From positions 868,001 through 932,000 of the forward strand of contig JAHLEZ010000005.1 in the NCBI GenBank assembly GCA_020726505.1: a DNA stretch of 64,000 nt, written 5' to 3'. Position 1 is the first letter of the stretch. Every line of letters begins with the position of its first letter. This document shows positions 1-11,052 of the stretch, piece by piece. Source of the stretch: Leptodontidium sp. MPI-SDFR-AT-0119 (lineage: Eukaryota; Ascomycota; Leotiomycetes; Helotiales; Leptodontidiaceae). The notes below the pieces were generated by a model, which was not told the origin of the DNA, made no database searches, and saw nothing but the letters and a program-made list of their open reading frames with translations. Made by a program: the position numbers and the translations under genes.

Positions 1-1367
1 TGAGGACTTTACCCCTGCCAAGTCATCATGTCAACCAAACCGTACGAGAGGAAATTTGTGGCTGTCGGATCCGTATCTGTGAGTTGCACATTCGCCAGTG
101 GATGGGGAAAAGCTCTAGTCGGACTCCACGGCATCGTGAACATAAGATGAACCGGAATCCCCATAGCCTGAGCGCAATGCATGTGTGCGAAACTCGGAGG
201 ATTTGCTATGATTGCTTCGGCCACGAAGGGGATGTTTGTTGCTGGGTCAGCCTCGAAACAGGATTTCCAACATCCTTCAAGCATTTCAGAGATCATCTTA
301 CGCTTTTTTCCAATGCCGCCTTCTCGTATCGTCTCAAACTTGGGAATGATGCCTGGGTTCTTAACCATATACTTGAATTTTTTTGTCAGCCAGAGACTAA
401 CACAGAGTGATGGTCAACTTACAGCCATCAATTCGGTTGGATCTCCACCGATTGGGAAAAACTCTAACTCAGCCTTATGAACGAACTCTTCGAAGCAATC
501 ATGCGTTGCAAGACGGACTCTGTGTCCAACGAGCTTCAACTCTTGCCCCAATGCTATGAATGGCTGAACATCACCTGGGAGAAAGTGAGCGCTTGTGAGT
601 TCCAACTAAGAGCGAAAAACATACCTCGACTTCCAACGACTTGGATGACAATGTTAAGCAGAGGATAGGAGTGCGCCGCTTGGGATCTCTGCCTTTCCAC
701 ATGCGGCTCGTATGTCGGTAGCGGCGGTAAAGCAGTAAATTTCTGCGAATGGCCTCGACCTCTGAACATCATGGATATTCGGCCATTATCTAGAAGTCCA
801 CAGATGTTAGATCTGACTGTTCGAAGTGGACAATGAGGGAAGGCCTGCTCCAAATAGAAAGAAATTACCTAGGACTGCAGTTGATATCCTCTGCTGCCCA
901 TCTCCGAAAGACTGCTCATAGGCTGGGGGAGGAGCATCCCAATCCATTCCCTCATCTCTCGCCATCTCAACTTGCTCAATGATAGGCGGAGCCGTCGATG
1001 AACGAATTGGCATTTTCGAAGTCATATTATTTTTCTCACTCCTCCCCTCCAGCATCGCCAGTGTTTCTCGTTCAAGTCTGCCCTTTTCTCCTTCCAAATG
1101 ACCACCACCGACTGGCACTCTTCGTATAGGTACGTGGGACCTTTCCCTGGGTTTCTCTTGTCTTTCTGCTGATTGTCCTCTCAACAATGCCGCACTCTCC
1201 TGACCTATCCTGATCTTCTCATCGGAAAACTCTCGTCTCTCAGCCGATTGTGCCTCGAGTAAGGCAGCAGTTACTTGATCTTCCCTCGACATAGGAGCTT
1301 CGACGATCGAAGTCTCCAACGTAAACCCTCTCCGCGGGGCGGGGTACCGTGGTGGTTCTGGATTCAT
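1..1367 (-). CDS. UDP-glucose:sterol glucosyltransferase-like protein, 5' part (partial)
   Basis: This is the N-terminal part of a GT1-family glycosyltransferase of the fungal sterol 3-beta-glucosyltransferase type, which moves glucose from UDP-glucose to a membrane sterol. Exons read as 13-371, 423-574, 625-816 and 870-1367, and the gene runs off the left edge through an intron that starts at 12. ATG at 1367 was chosen because it opens a long Ser/Arg-rich N-terminal region. Exons 2-4 hold the family signature: an [19 protein letters not shown] block split by an intron, then [14 protein letters not shown] and [14 protein letters not shown]. All joins keep phase. The C-terminal UDP-sugar-binding half lies outside the window. 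No GRAM or PH domain is seen in the visible part. The sterol substrate is inferred from the family. Confidence 0.85.
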
Positions 1368-2475
1368 GTTGGAAATCAACGACAGTAAATCGACAGGAAT
1401 CAGAAACAGCAGAAACCGCAGAAACAAAGCAGAAATTGAAGAGGGGAAAGAAAGACATTAAAACCTATCTCGGGAAGGAACCGAACTTAGATATATAAGC
1501 ATCACAATGCCATGCCGGAACCCTCCCAGTAACAGGGATGAAGCACACGAGGTTGATGCAGCCCGAATTAACTCCCTGTTAAAGCAAGGTTTAAAATCAA
1601 CAAGTGCCATTTCGTTGTCCGAGACAAAGCTTTTCTCGAAGTCAAAATGGTCGTTTCTGCCAATCAAGTGTTGGATTTCGGAATCGTACTCGGTCGCGTA
1701 TCCTCGTATAGCCTCGCTCTCGTTGAGTACGGCACATCCCAGCCAAGCCTTGCTTGGCTTGGAACAGCGCGGTATGATTTAGGCTTCTAAATCAATTCGG
1801 CCTTATCGAATCGTTTACGGACTACTGAAAAACTCCTCCCAGGATCGAGGCGGGGGTTCGAAGAGCAGATTGATGATTGGTAAAAACAGATTGCTGCCTT
1901 TTCTTGAGGTGCTGGGAGGATGACCGAGAAATTGACTGGAATTGTGCTAGGCTGTGCTAGCTCAATTCATGTTCAAAATAACTTTTCCAGGATCCTCGAT
2001 AGAATTTAGGAACAACTCTAATATGTCAGATTGATAGAGTTCTTTGAGCTAGAGTTGATAGACACAGCTAAGCCCCATTCGGGGTATTTATGAAGCATAC
2101 AAAGACACCAGCATCCTCCTTCCTTCCAGTTCTTCATCTCCACGGATTTGAGAAGACGTCAATGGGAGCTTAAAAGCGCGAGATGATCAGCATTACCTAC
2201 CTCCTCAAGCCCAGGTGAGATTGTAGTCTCATATATGCATCAGGTATCATCAAGCAATCACAAATTCACCAAACTCCCATCAAGTCAAAAGCTTGGTTGC
2301 TGAACGTCCTCAGATTCCACATGTCTTCCCAGCTTGGAGTAGATACAAATGTCTCATCCTTCAAAGATCCGCCCAGACAGCCCATCATCAATCAACCCAG
2401 CCTTTCCCAACCCTCTATTTCAACCATACAGTTCCCAGCACTCATAATACATTCAGAAATCGTTATTTTCGGGAT
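1368..2475. other. intergenic region
   Basis: Spacer between two minus-strand genes. The short ORFs here have no coding character. It holds one perfect hairpin (8-bp arms, 3-nt loop) at 1741-1759 with arms AGCCAAGC and GCTTGGCT. Nothing else was recognised. Confidence 0.6.
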
Positions 2476-2936
2476 CTAGAAACCTTGCTTCTCGACTTGG
2501 TCGGCAGCAGCCTGGATCGTGGCGGCGGCGTTGGGGTCGACGAATCCACATCCTGCTTTGCCAGCTTGGAATGCGGCGGCCTCACTTGATTGTTGTTAGC
2601 TGGGTTCGATCGAATGAGGTGGAAGTGAAGTAAGGTGTGGTATGAGTGGAGTTGGAGGAAGAAGAGACGTACGCAGAACAGATACCAACACCGCTGAGAT
2701 CGGCACAGCATGCAGACGAGCAGTCCGAATCATCAATGCAGCCTCCAGTGATGAATTGAGAAGCATCACCAGCACCAACATTTTTGGCACCAGCATTGTT
2801 GGGAGAAAGAGCGAGCGCAGTCAGAGCGACTGAAGATATTTGTCAGTTGGAAGCTCCTCCAAACACGCAACACATGCCCGCAGAAGGATGGGATGAACTT
2901 ACAAGCGACAACAACAGTGAAGGTAATGTGAACCAT
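2476..2936 (-). CDS. small secreted cysteine-rich protein, BAS2-like
   Basis: Three exons (2476-2584, 2673-2829, 2903-2936) splice in phase to a 99-residue protein. Residues 1-19 form a hydrophobic secretion signal. The mature part has six cysteines in an FITGGC, DSDC, ACC, GIC and AGCGF arrangement. That pattern is the one I associate with the biotrophy-associated secreted protein 2 (BAS2) family described from Magnaporthe, whose members are secreted during plant infection. The family call rests on motif memory; secretion and the cysteine pattern are seen directly. The very short first exon encodes only the start of the signal peptide, which is why no single ORF shows the gene. A TATATATA element lies about 175 bp upstream of the start. 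Confidence 0.8.
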
Positions 2937-3720
2937 TTTGACTAAGGGGCGAAGATTTTGGAGGAACGTTTCGAGTATTAAAGTAATGTAAGTGAGTGTT
3001 TAGAAATTAAGACGACGCCGGGTCGTTTGGTAGAGACAGAAAAGTATGAAAGGCGAATTGGGCTGTGATGGAAGATGTTTACTATCTTACGTGCTCCAGG
3101 CGCTGTCCTATATATACGCAACTGCATCCTCTGCTCTTCTCCTCCTGTCAACACGTTCATCCAGACTAATTCAGTGGGGTCCTCTCTCGTTCCAGCCTCG
3201 ATTCATCGACCTCATCGTCAAACACTTAAAACCAGATCCCATATAGGCAGTACGCTCGTCCCAACGCTTGACTTGCCATACCAGTCTTCACGAGTCTTGG
3301 CTAAACAATACGACACCTCGCCCAAGGTGATGTTGAGACTTGGGAGCTGTCATCTCATCTCTCGGGACTCGGTGAAGATGAGTTGGTGCTGGAAGGGTTT
3401 GATCGACCATTAGATCGCATTTTGCCGACCACAACCTGCAACACCCATGAAAACTTGGCTCATCTCACTTGATCTGATCGACGGCTTCGGCTCCAGACTT
3501 TCATCGTCGGTAGATCATCCAGAGTCAGCTTATTGGTCAGATGCGGTTTCACGACACGATTGATTTGCAGGAACTCGTTGGTGACGCCGTCCGAACTCAT
3601 GCAACGCTGACAGCGCGTGAATTTGAGGGAGTTCTGGATGAACGATCACATTGTCTTGGTAGGTGGCGATGTTTTTCAATATAACATTCGCTGTTTTTGA
3701 CCTTAGAGATCGACTAGAAT
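2937..3720. other. intergenic region
   Basis: Promoter side of the BAS2-like gene and 3' side of the amidase gene. No gene recognised; the short overlapping ORFs here look random. Confidence 0.5.
3109..3116 (-). promoter_or_regulatory. TATA-like element upstream of the BAS2-like gene
   Basis: TATATATA about 175 bp upstream of the ATG at 2936. It is a plausible core promoter element; its use is inferred from position only. Confidence 0.35.
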
Positions 3721-5580
3721 TCAAGGAAAGTCACAAAGGGGAAGTGAGACCTTCTGCTTCAGATACTCCAAGACCGCGAGAACTTTCTCGTCCTCAAACC
3801 TCCGCCCAACTAACTGCAGCGAGACTGGAAGTCCACAGAACTCATTCAAATCATCTATTCAAGTCAGGACAATTCTATCTCGGGAGAGAGGCGAGAACTT
3901 ACAGAGCTTCCGGTGTTCATCGTCGACATCCGTCATAGGCTTGAAATTGCGCGTTGCAATATCTCTCGAATCAACCGTACTAACAGGAAAACTCAAAGCA
4001 GGATAGTCCAGGAGATTCCACTGGCTTGTATATCCCCAATACTTCGCCGTATTATGTTTAGGAGCTACACCAGGACCAACGGGGCAAAGGATCACATCGA
4101 CCATTCCAGTTCTCCTACCCATCGCATCTACGCCAGTTGCTGTATCTGTCCACACTTTCGCATATTCCTTTCGATAAGCTTCCCGTTCTTCTTGCCAGTA
4201 GTACAGCTTTTGAGGAGACAGTTTCTTTACACAGGGATTCAGCTTGATGATCCACTGGGTGAGAGGCAACCATGGTTCACCGGATTCAGCGATGGTAGCT
4301 GCGTTCTCTGCACCACCGTCCGTGAAGTAGAGACTCGAGATTATGGCCCACGCTTCGTCGTGAAGATATGGAGTCCAGTCTACAGTTTCAACATTCGGGA
4401 CCGTTTGCAGATGCGAAACGAGTTCTTCCATAGCTCGAGTGATCGGTGGATGAGGTGTAACGACACCATCATGCCACATAATTCCGATCTTGAGTGGTTG
4501 ATCTTGAGAGATCCGAAGAGAAGAGTTCCATGTGATGGGAACAAGTGCTGGTTCTAGTAGCCATGGTTGAGAATCTATCACAACTTGCATGAAGAGCTTG
4601 ATGCCCTCGAGACTTGTGCTCATCGGTCCAATGACTCCGGGAATGGGATCGGCGCCTGCCATTGTCGAGCACCATCCATCTGTAGAGACACGGAAAGAGG
4701 TGGGCTTGAACCCGTAGATGCCGCAATTGGCTGCTGGACTTCTGATGCTACCTGTGAACAGTGAGAGAATGGCTAGCAATAAGTGACTGTTGACTTACCT
4801 CCGATATCACTACCCACTCCCAGACAGCTTCCTCTCATTCCTATCAACGCACCCTCTCCACCACTACTCCCACCAGAGGAAAGGAGACTGTTATAGGGAT
4901 TGACCGTGACACCATAAAGATTGCTGTCGGTCTCAAGATGCATCATAGTCTGCGGCTGCGTGGTCCTAGCATAGAAAACTGCTCCGGCATTCCAAAGAAT
5001 CTGTAGCACATGAGCGTCTTCATCTGCCTTCTTTCCCCACCAGGCAACATATCCAGCATTGAGGCCGAGATTTTTCATCCCAATCATCTCTTTCACGCTG
5101 ATTGGGAGTCCGTGGAGTGGACCGATGGGTTTCCCATGCTGAGCAAAGTACTCATCGAGGTCCTTGGCTCTGCTCAGAGCTTGTGTAGGGAGGAGTTCTG
5201 TGATGCAGTTCGTCTTTGTAGATTTCAGATTCGAATCTCATGATGATGTCTCACAACGCTGATGGAACACTCACAAGTCTCTGAGCAACAGCCGCTCTTC
5301 GTAGAAATGCTACCGTGACATCCATAGCGCTCAACTGGCCGTTTGCAAGTAACTTCACCAACTCTTCTGGTAAAGACTCTGTAATCTGGATATCGCCCGG
5401 ACTCAAAACGAGGCAAGGAATAGTCATCACGTTCTTCGGAGGTTCATTCAAGAAGGCGTCTTGCTCAAATACCGCCGCAATTCCTAGGACTTGAACAAGA
5501 CTCGCGTCTCTGAAGTCCTGAGCCTCCTTCGCAACATCTTGCCACGACCTCTTCAGCTTCGATTTGTTTGGTCTCGCCAT
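3721..5580 (-). CDS. amidase (amidase-signature family, acetamidase-like)
   Basis: Four exons (3721-3854, 3903-4751, 4799-5213, 5275-5580) give a 567-residue amidase-signature hydrolase, the usual length for fungal acetamidase-type enzymes, which split amides to a carboxylate and ammonia. The Ser-cisSer-Lys triad is intact: Lys143 in PISVKEMIG, Ser219 in GGSSGGEGA and Ser242 in SDIGGSIR. Two of these blocks are joined only after splicing, which supports the intron calls. There is no signal peptide, so the enzyme is probably cytosolic. The gene is divergent from the threonine aldolase gene across about 710 bp. Substrate cannot be told from sequence; fatty-acid or indole amides are also possible in this family. 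Confidence 0.92.
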
Positions 5581-6290
5581 CGTGTTCTTGATGAAATAAA
5601 TTACGTTACTTGTGACTGTATTTCCTCCACATCTCCCTTCGCCAATAGATGGCAGCCTTGGAGTCCTTCGACAAGGTGATTGGTTACCAACCTTCTTCTC
5701 AACATCAGCAAGCTGACATGCACAGCCAACCACTCACTGGCCAGAACCAGCATTCCAACTCAGCATCCATCCAGGGTCAAGGTCATAACCTTTTGTTGCA
5801 CATCGCATCTTTGCTTTTTCCGGGTAAATGGGGGATTATTCCTTATGGAGAATTAAATTTTCCAAGGGAGGCATGGAATGGAGGGCTTCGGTCCGCAATT
5901 CTGTTACGAGTTACGAGTCCGATCTCCCTTCGGCTAATCAAAAATTACCCCTGAAATTGCCGAAAGGCACGTGTTGATAAGGAGTGCGATAAAGGAATCA
6001 ATGGCAAGATATCCAGCTTCCTCTTTGGTGCAACACTTCTAGTTACCCCGTGGTTTGACCCCGCCATTCAAGATGCTTTTGAGGGGAGCCAGTCCTATTG
6101 CGAAGGAGACGTTGAGGTGCTTCTCTTCTTGTTCTCGACCTTTTGGTGCGTTGATTCCAACGGGGTCTCGAGGATACTAGCTGAATATCATCCAGTCTCT
6201 AGATTTCGTCCGAAGCTTCAATACAGCCCACCGTCCTCGAATTCACCCTATAAGCCATCACACAGAACCTTCTCTCAACACTCAATCAGA
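5581..6290. other. divergent intergenic region
   Basis: Shared upstream region of the amidase (-) and threonine aldolase (+) genes. No clear TATA box, repeat or ORF of interest seen. Confidence 0.5.
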
Positions 6291-7512
6291 ATGTCCCAAG
6301 AAAACAACACCAACGGCACATCAAAGCCAACAGCATGGTCAGGACCAGGACAAGCAGCATTCGATTTCAGAAGTCAGTCTTCCTCAATGCACTCCTCTTC
6401 CCTCTCCTCTCCATCTACAACAACCTAACATCCCCCAAGGCGATGTAGTAACAACACCCACGCCCTCAATGCTACAAGCCATCCAGAACACCACCCTCCT
6501 CGACGACGTCTTCGGCGAAGATACCACAACCCTCTCCCTCGAATCCCACCTCGCAAACCTCACCTCCCACGAAAGCGCGCTCTTCGTGCTCTCAGGCACA
6601 ATGGGCAATCAACTCGCGCTCCGCACACACCTCACTCAACCACCACACTCCGTCCTCTGCGATCACAGGGCCCATATCCTAGAGTGGGAAGCCGGCGGCG
6701 TAGCTTCACTTTGCGGAGCGCTGGTGAAAGGCGTGGTGCCAAAAAATGGAGTCTATCTAACACTTGAAGATGTACAAAAGAACGTTGTTCTAGGAGATGA
6801 AATACACGGCTGTCCGACGAGAGTCATAAGTCTAGAGAACACACTCGGGGGAACGATCATGCCCCTAGAGGAAGTCAAGAGGATATCAGGGTTTGCGAGG
6901 GAACATGGGATTAAGATGCATCTTGACGGGGCTCGGATATGGGAAGCTGTTGTAGCTGGCGCGGGATCGTTGCCTGAATTCACGAGGGAGTTTGATAGTG
7001 CGAGTTTGTGCTTCTCGAAGGGACTGGGTGCGCCGATTGGAAGTATTCTTGTTGGGAGGGAGAAGTTCATTAAGCATGCGAGGTGGGTGAGGAAGAGCAT
7101 TGGCGGGGGATTGAGACAATCCGGTGTTGTTACTGCGGCGGCGAGGATTGCTGTTGATGAGACTTTTGGAAAGGGTCCTAATGGCGAAGGGGGACTGTTG
7201 AAGCAGAGCCATGTTACGGCGAAGAAGATCGCGGGGATATGGACTGAGATGGGAGGGAAGCTCAGTCAACCTACAGAGACGAATATGGTGTGGTTTGATC
7301 TTGACGATGTGGGCATTTCGGCGGATGAGTTTGTTGAATTGGGAGGGAAGCATGGATTGAGATTTCTGGGTCCGAGATTGGTGGTACATTATCAGATTAG
7401 TGAGGAGGCTGTTCAGAGGCTTAAGGTGGTGTTGAAGGAGGTTGTTGAGAGGAAGGCTGCGGGTGGAGTGAAGAAGGAGGGGAAGGTTGGAGAGAAAGCT
7501 TATGGGACATGA
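6291..7512 (+). CDS. GLY1: L-threonine aldolase
   Basis: Two exons (6291-6372 and 6440-7512) encode 384 residues. Splicing rebuilds the family opening FDFRSDVVTTPTP, in which the serine codon is split by the intron. The protein is a PLP fold-type I beta-eliminating lyase. It cleaves L-threonine (and allo-threonine) to glycine and acetaldehyde, the role of yeast GLY1. The visible PLP site is SLCFSKGLGAP, whose lysine should form the Schiff base; HLDGARIWEA carries the cofactor-contacting aspartate and arginine. Length matches the family. The C-terminal tail is Lys/Glu-rich and probably unstructured. No targeting signal is seen, so a cytosolic location is likely. Confidence 0.92.
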
Positions 7513-7878
7513 GATGATGAAGTAAAGATACATATTGAGAAGAAATAAAATAAATAGATACCACAAATCAGATAAAGCATCTCAAGAATGTAAAATAAGC
7601 TGCTTCGGACTCAAGACGCCCTCGTCAAGTGGGGGAGATCAGCTAAATGCCCCTCACCATCCACCCCTGCCCACAGGACCTCGAACCTTCTAACCTTCCC
7701 TTCCCGTCTCCACAGCCCTGGATTCCATCTCACTCCACAAAACCTCTGAAGCTCCGAGGTCCAGCCAGCCCTAGGCACTGCACTCCATACATATCCCACA
7801 AAACAGTTTCGGCAAAATCCCTATCCTCAGGATCTACCCAAATAAGCAACTCATCAACAAATCACAACCCCCCAAAAA
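7513..7878. other. intergenic region
   Basis: 3' region of the threonine aldolase gene leading to the tRNA. Short ORFs on both strands have no coding character. Confidence 0.5.
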
Positions 7879-7969
7879 GCGGCTTTAGCTCACTTGGGAG
7901 AGCGCCAGACTGAAGTCAACTTCAGAATATGAAATCTGGAGGCACTGTGTTCGATCCACAGAAGCCGCA
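7879..7969 (+). tRNA. tRNA-Phe (anticodon GAA) with an 18-nt intron
   Basis: Acceptor stem GCGGCTT (7879-7885) pairs with AAGCCGC (7962-7968), with discriminator A at 7969. The D arm is GCTC/GAGC, the anticodon stem CCAGA/TCTGG and the T arm CTGTG-TTCGATC-CACAG. The anticodon GAA is at 7912-7914. An 18-nt intron (7916-7933) sits after position 37, the canonical site, and contains CTTCAG, which can pair with CTGAAG of the anticodon loop as in other nuclear tRNA-Phe precursors. The box A and box B regions look intact. The CCA end is not encoded. Confidence 0.95.
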
Positions 7970-8524
7970 ACCATCTGCGAATTGGAGATTCAAAACTCTG
8001 ATTATACTTCGAACAATTTCTTTTGCTTTTGCTTTTTGGGTTTTGGTGATGGTATTGGAGGGAGTTCGATTAATTATTAACCTATCTATATTGATGGGTT
8101 AGGGAGGGTGGGTGTTATTTTCTTTTCTTTTAGTTCTCTCCTCGAGTGCTGCTTTTTGTGGGTGGCTGACTTGATTGGGCTCGGCGGCTCGGCTTTGAGG
8201 CTGGCTTTAGCGAGGCGACCGAGACATCGGGAGTGATTTTTAGTCGGACGCCTGCTAGGTAAGTAGAAAAGACGAACTGAAGGATAGCGGAACTGTTCGT
8301 ACTTACCAAATAGACTCATAAAGGAAGATATGCAAGCCCGTAGTGCTTGTCTGAAAAAGTGAAGGACATGCCATGACAACTCCCAAAACTCTCCTCATAT
8401 GGTGTGCTACAGCATCAAACACCCCAGTTCATAGGTACTATCTATCTTTTCTAATGTATCCGCTTCCTCCTATCTTACAGATTTCCTACACAAAACAAAT
8501 TTCTTTGAGTTCGACCCACGGCCG
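7970..8524. other. intergenic region
   Basis: Region downstream of the tRNA and 3' of the dioxygenase gene. It includes T-rich runs just after the tRNA (around 8019-8043) that could end polymerase III transcription. No gene recognised. Confidence 0.45.
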
Positions 8525-10141
8525 TTATACTCTGGTTACATCTTCCTCGGGAGTATTGACAGCATTTCCCACCATTTTACCTTCCGCCTCCCTTTCGGCC
8601 CGCTTACGGTCTCTTTCCTCTAGACCCTTCTCCAATAACCCAGGATGTACATACTTCGCTCCCTCCGAAATCAATTCCTGGCCCTTGAACTGTTCGTGGA
8701 GAATGCGCCATTTGCTGTTGAAAACATCCGTGTCGATGTACGTGCCCTTCAGCCACCTCTCTCCATTCCCAGGCTCGAACTCCCGTCTCCCATGCAACAC
8801 TCTCCTGTTGTTAAACATGACACACTCGCCTTCTTTCAATCGGTACTCATATAGGTTGCGAGGTGACTCGACTCTTTCGGCGAAAATCCTCAGTGCCCTC
8901 GCCAGTTTTGGGAAGGCAAATCCTTGATTTGGCTTCGTGATCGGAATGGTTGCTTGAAAAGGCGGCGAGTAGTTGACGAATTTAATCGCAGGCTTTTTAC
9001 CGTGGGTAGTTTGCACATGATGTCCACTATATTCTATCACAGGACGCTCATAATAGTAGTGTTCTCCAGCATTGCGATAGTGGTATGCGAGATTAATAGT
9101 GGAAAGTGTCGTCGCATCTCTCTCTGATAGATGATCGGCAGCAAAGAAGGAGTCACTGAACAAGGAGGCACCACCCTTGCAGGTATTCTTCAGGCAGTGC
9201 AGAAGCTGAAATCCGGGAGGGTCCGACATATACTGAAGGTCCATATGGAGTCCAAGGAACTGGTGTGTATATGCCACGTTTTTTGCCTTTGGCACAGATT
9301 TCACATCCCATGTCCGTCCATAGAATGTGTCTCTAATTGTCCCAATGCGGCCGGCAATCTGTGCAACCGAGGCTTCCGATTCGGGAACGTTGCGGAGAAG
9401 CAGAAGTCCATAAACGTTCAGGTTCTTCAGGGCTCGGTAAAGATGCTTGTCATCCGTCATATAGTCATCGAAGTTGACAAACTGCAGCTCTTGAGAAATC
9501 CGGCTGCTGTCCCAGAGCCGAGATTTTCTTGAGTTAGAAGAACGATCCTTGAGCTTTCCCTTGACAGTGCCGACAATCTCGAAGAACTTGGCTGGAAAGT
9601 TAGAGATATGGTCTGGTCCAAACGCTGGGATGTCATTCTCCCACGTGATGGTAACGTCTCCATTTTTCTGGACCTTGACCGAGTCTGCTCTGATGGTTGC
9701 TGGAATGTCGCTTGTTTGAAATTGCTTCTGCGTTGATGACGGATCGATACATTTGGGGCAAGTACATGAATCGCGCAGGAAGACTGGATGAAATCTCCCG
9801 GGGGTATCGCCAATTTTGACATACTCAAGGTTCATATCAGGGTTGCCATCAGGGCTTTCCATTGTTCGCCACGCTTTATCGTCATGATGCCTCAATTTCG
9901 AGTCGTTGAGTTGCTGAGAGAGATGTGAAGCAGAAATAGAGGCGATGCCCTGGTGTTGAAGCCTGGCTGCAGGTTGCCGAGACCCTCTCGGCAATGCAGT
10001 AGGCCGTGTCGTGGGACGTGTTTGTTGATGACGATTCTGGTTGCAGAGCGAGAGGGAGTAGTTCCTGATGCTCTTATTGGCTTGTTTGGATGAGAGACGG
10101 GCAGGAGCCAGCAGTCTTGTGCCCCGGCAGAGACCTTCCAT
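8525..10141 (-). CDS. gamma-butyrobetaine / trimethyllysine dioxygenase-like enzyme (carnitine synthesis)
   Basis: This is a single-exon gene of 538 residues. The first ~85 residues are rich in Arg, Ser and Gln and look like a mitochondrial targeting sequence. Residues about 100-190 form the small GBBH-type N-terminal domain with a zinc-site pattern (Cys126, Cys128, Cys131). The rest is a TauD/GBBH Fe(II)/2-oxoglutarate oxygenase domain with the HxD pair (His299, Asp301) and a distal His450 in RRVLHGRREF. Enzymes of this family hydroxylate trimethyllysine or gamma-butyrobetaine in carnitine synthesis; which of the two is not clear here. A charged tail follows the fold. All catalytic residues are present. 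The gene is divergent from the next one across about 900 bp. Confidence 0.9.
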   Translation of the reverse strand: MEGLCRGTRLLAPARLSSKQANKSIRNYSLSLCNQNRHQQTRPTTRPTALPRGSRQPAARLQHQGIASISASHLSQQLNDSKLRHHDDKAWRTMESPDGNPDMNLEYVKIGDTPGRFHPVFLRDSCTCPKCIDPSSTQKQFQTSDIPATIRADSVKVQKNGDVTITWENDIPAFGPDHISNFPAKFFEIVGTVKGKLKDRSSNSRKSRLWDSSRISQELQFVNFDDYMTDDKHLYRALKNLNVYGLLLLRNVPESEASVAQIAGRIGTIRDTFYGRTWDVKSVPKAKNVAYTHQFLGLHMDLQYMSDPPGFQLLHCLKNTCKGGASLFSDSFFAADHLSERDATTLSTINLAYHYRNAGEHYYYERPVIEYSGHHVQTTHGKKPAIKFVNYSPPFQATIPITKPNQGFAFPKLARALRIFAERVESPRNLYEYRLKEGECVMFNNRRVLHGRREFEPGNGERWLKGTYIDTDVFNSKWRILHEQFKGQELISEGAKYVHPGLLEKGLEERDRKRAEREAEGKMVGNAVNTPEEDVTRV

Positions 10142-11052
10142 AGTTGCTGATCAGGACACGTGAAAATAGAAACGAGTGACAATGCAAAGTATGTCAGTTG
10201 GAGATGAGCACCGAGAGACTAGTGGAAATGTTGTGAGTTTAGAAACTTTCGTCGTGCCGGTAGTTGTGTCGTCAAGCTTCTTGCATAGCTGGTCGAAGCA
10301 TCTGAAAGACGAACCCGAGGAGGAAAGGAGAAAAAGTGTGGATGTGGTGCTCTGGTGTTGTCGGCCCGCGGAACAAGAGGAAAGTCGAGCCGGGCCGAGC
10401 TTACCTAATTGCCTACTCGAATACCCTATTGGGTTGGCCGGTCAAGCCACACTGACTTTGCACCAGCCACATGGCGGGGAGAGTCTTCAGCCTCACGGAC
10501 CAAACAAGGAAAGTCGCCGATCAACAAACATCCTCTAAGTAGCCTTGAAATTTCTCAAAGCATGATCATGAGAACATCTTGAAGACTCAAATGGAATAAA
10601 TCCACACAGGCAACCCACTTCATATAGCCTCAATCTCACAGCAAAATCCCTTCCTTTCGGCGAGAAATCCCACGTGATGCCTCCCCAGAAACAGGACATG
10701 CTTTCCACCGAACGGCTAAACGCTCGCCAAATTCGGACGGATGGAAAGTCATACAGAGCGAGCAGACCTGACAGCCAGCCGCCGTCTTCGAAGTCACCGG
10801 GCATCATGACAGGCCTGACTCTCTTCCTCTCTTCCACTCTTTCGTGTCCTTTCTCCCATGCTTACAATCAAAACCACCCGATTTCTCTGCCCTTCTCTTT
10901 CTACCTACTTTCTTACCAAATGCAGCCTTGATAGTCCATCATCCTGCTTACATCCCATCCCATCGATTTCTTTGTTGACATCCTCATTGGTGTGCAGAAT
11001 TGGCATGTGATCGCAACCTTCTCTCCACCACAACACCCTTCTCAACACAACA
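10142..11052. other. divergent intergenic region
   Basis: Shared upstream region of the dioxygenase (-) and the 421-residue unknown gene (+). The last ~200 bp are pyrimidine-rich, as in many fungal promoters. No gene recognised. Confidence 0.5.

Noticed and set aside
1507..1782. 91-codon plus-strand ORF upstream of the glucosyltransferase gene
   Set aside because: Residue composition is random-looking, it overlaps an opposite-strand ORF equally long, and no motif or splice context supports it.
8373..8927. 184-codon plus-strand ORF
   Set aside because: It is the antisense shadow of the dioxygenase C-terminus; the minus strand carries the conserved catalytic motifs.
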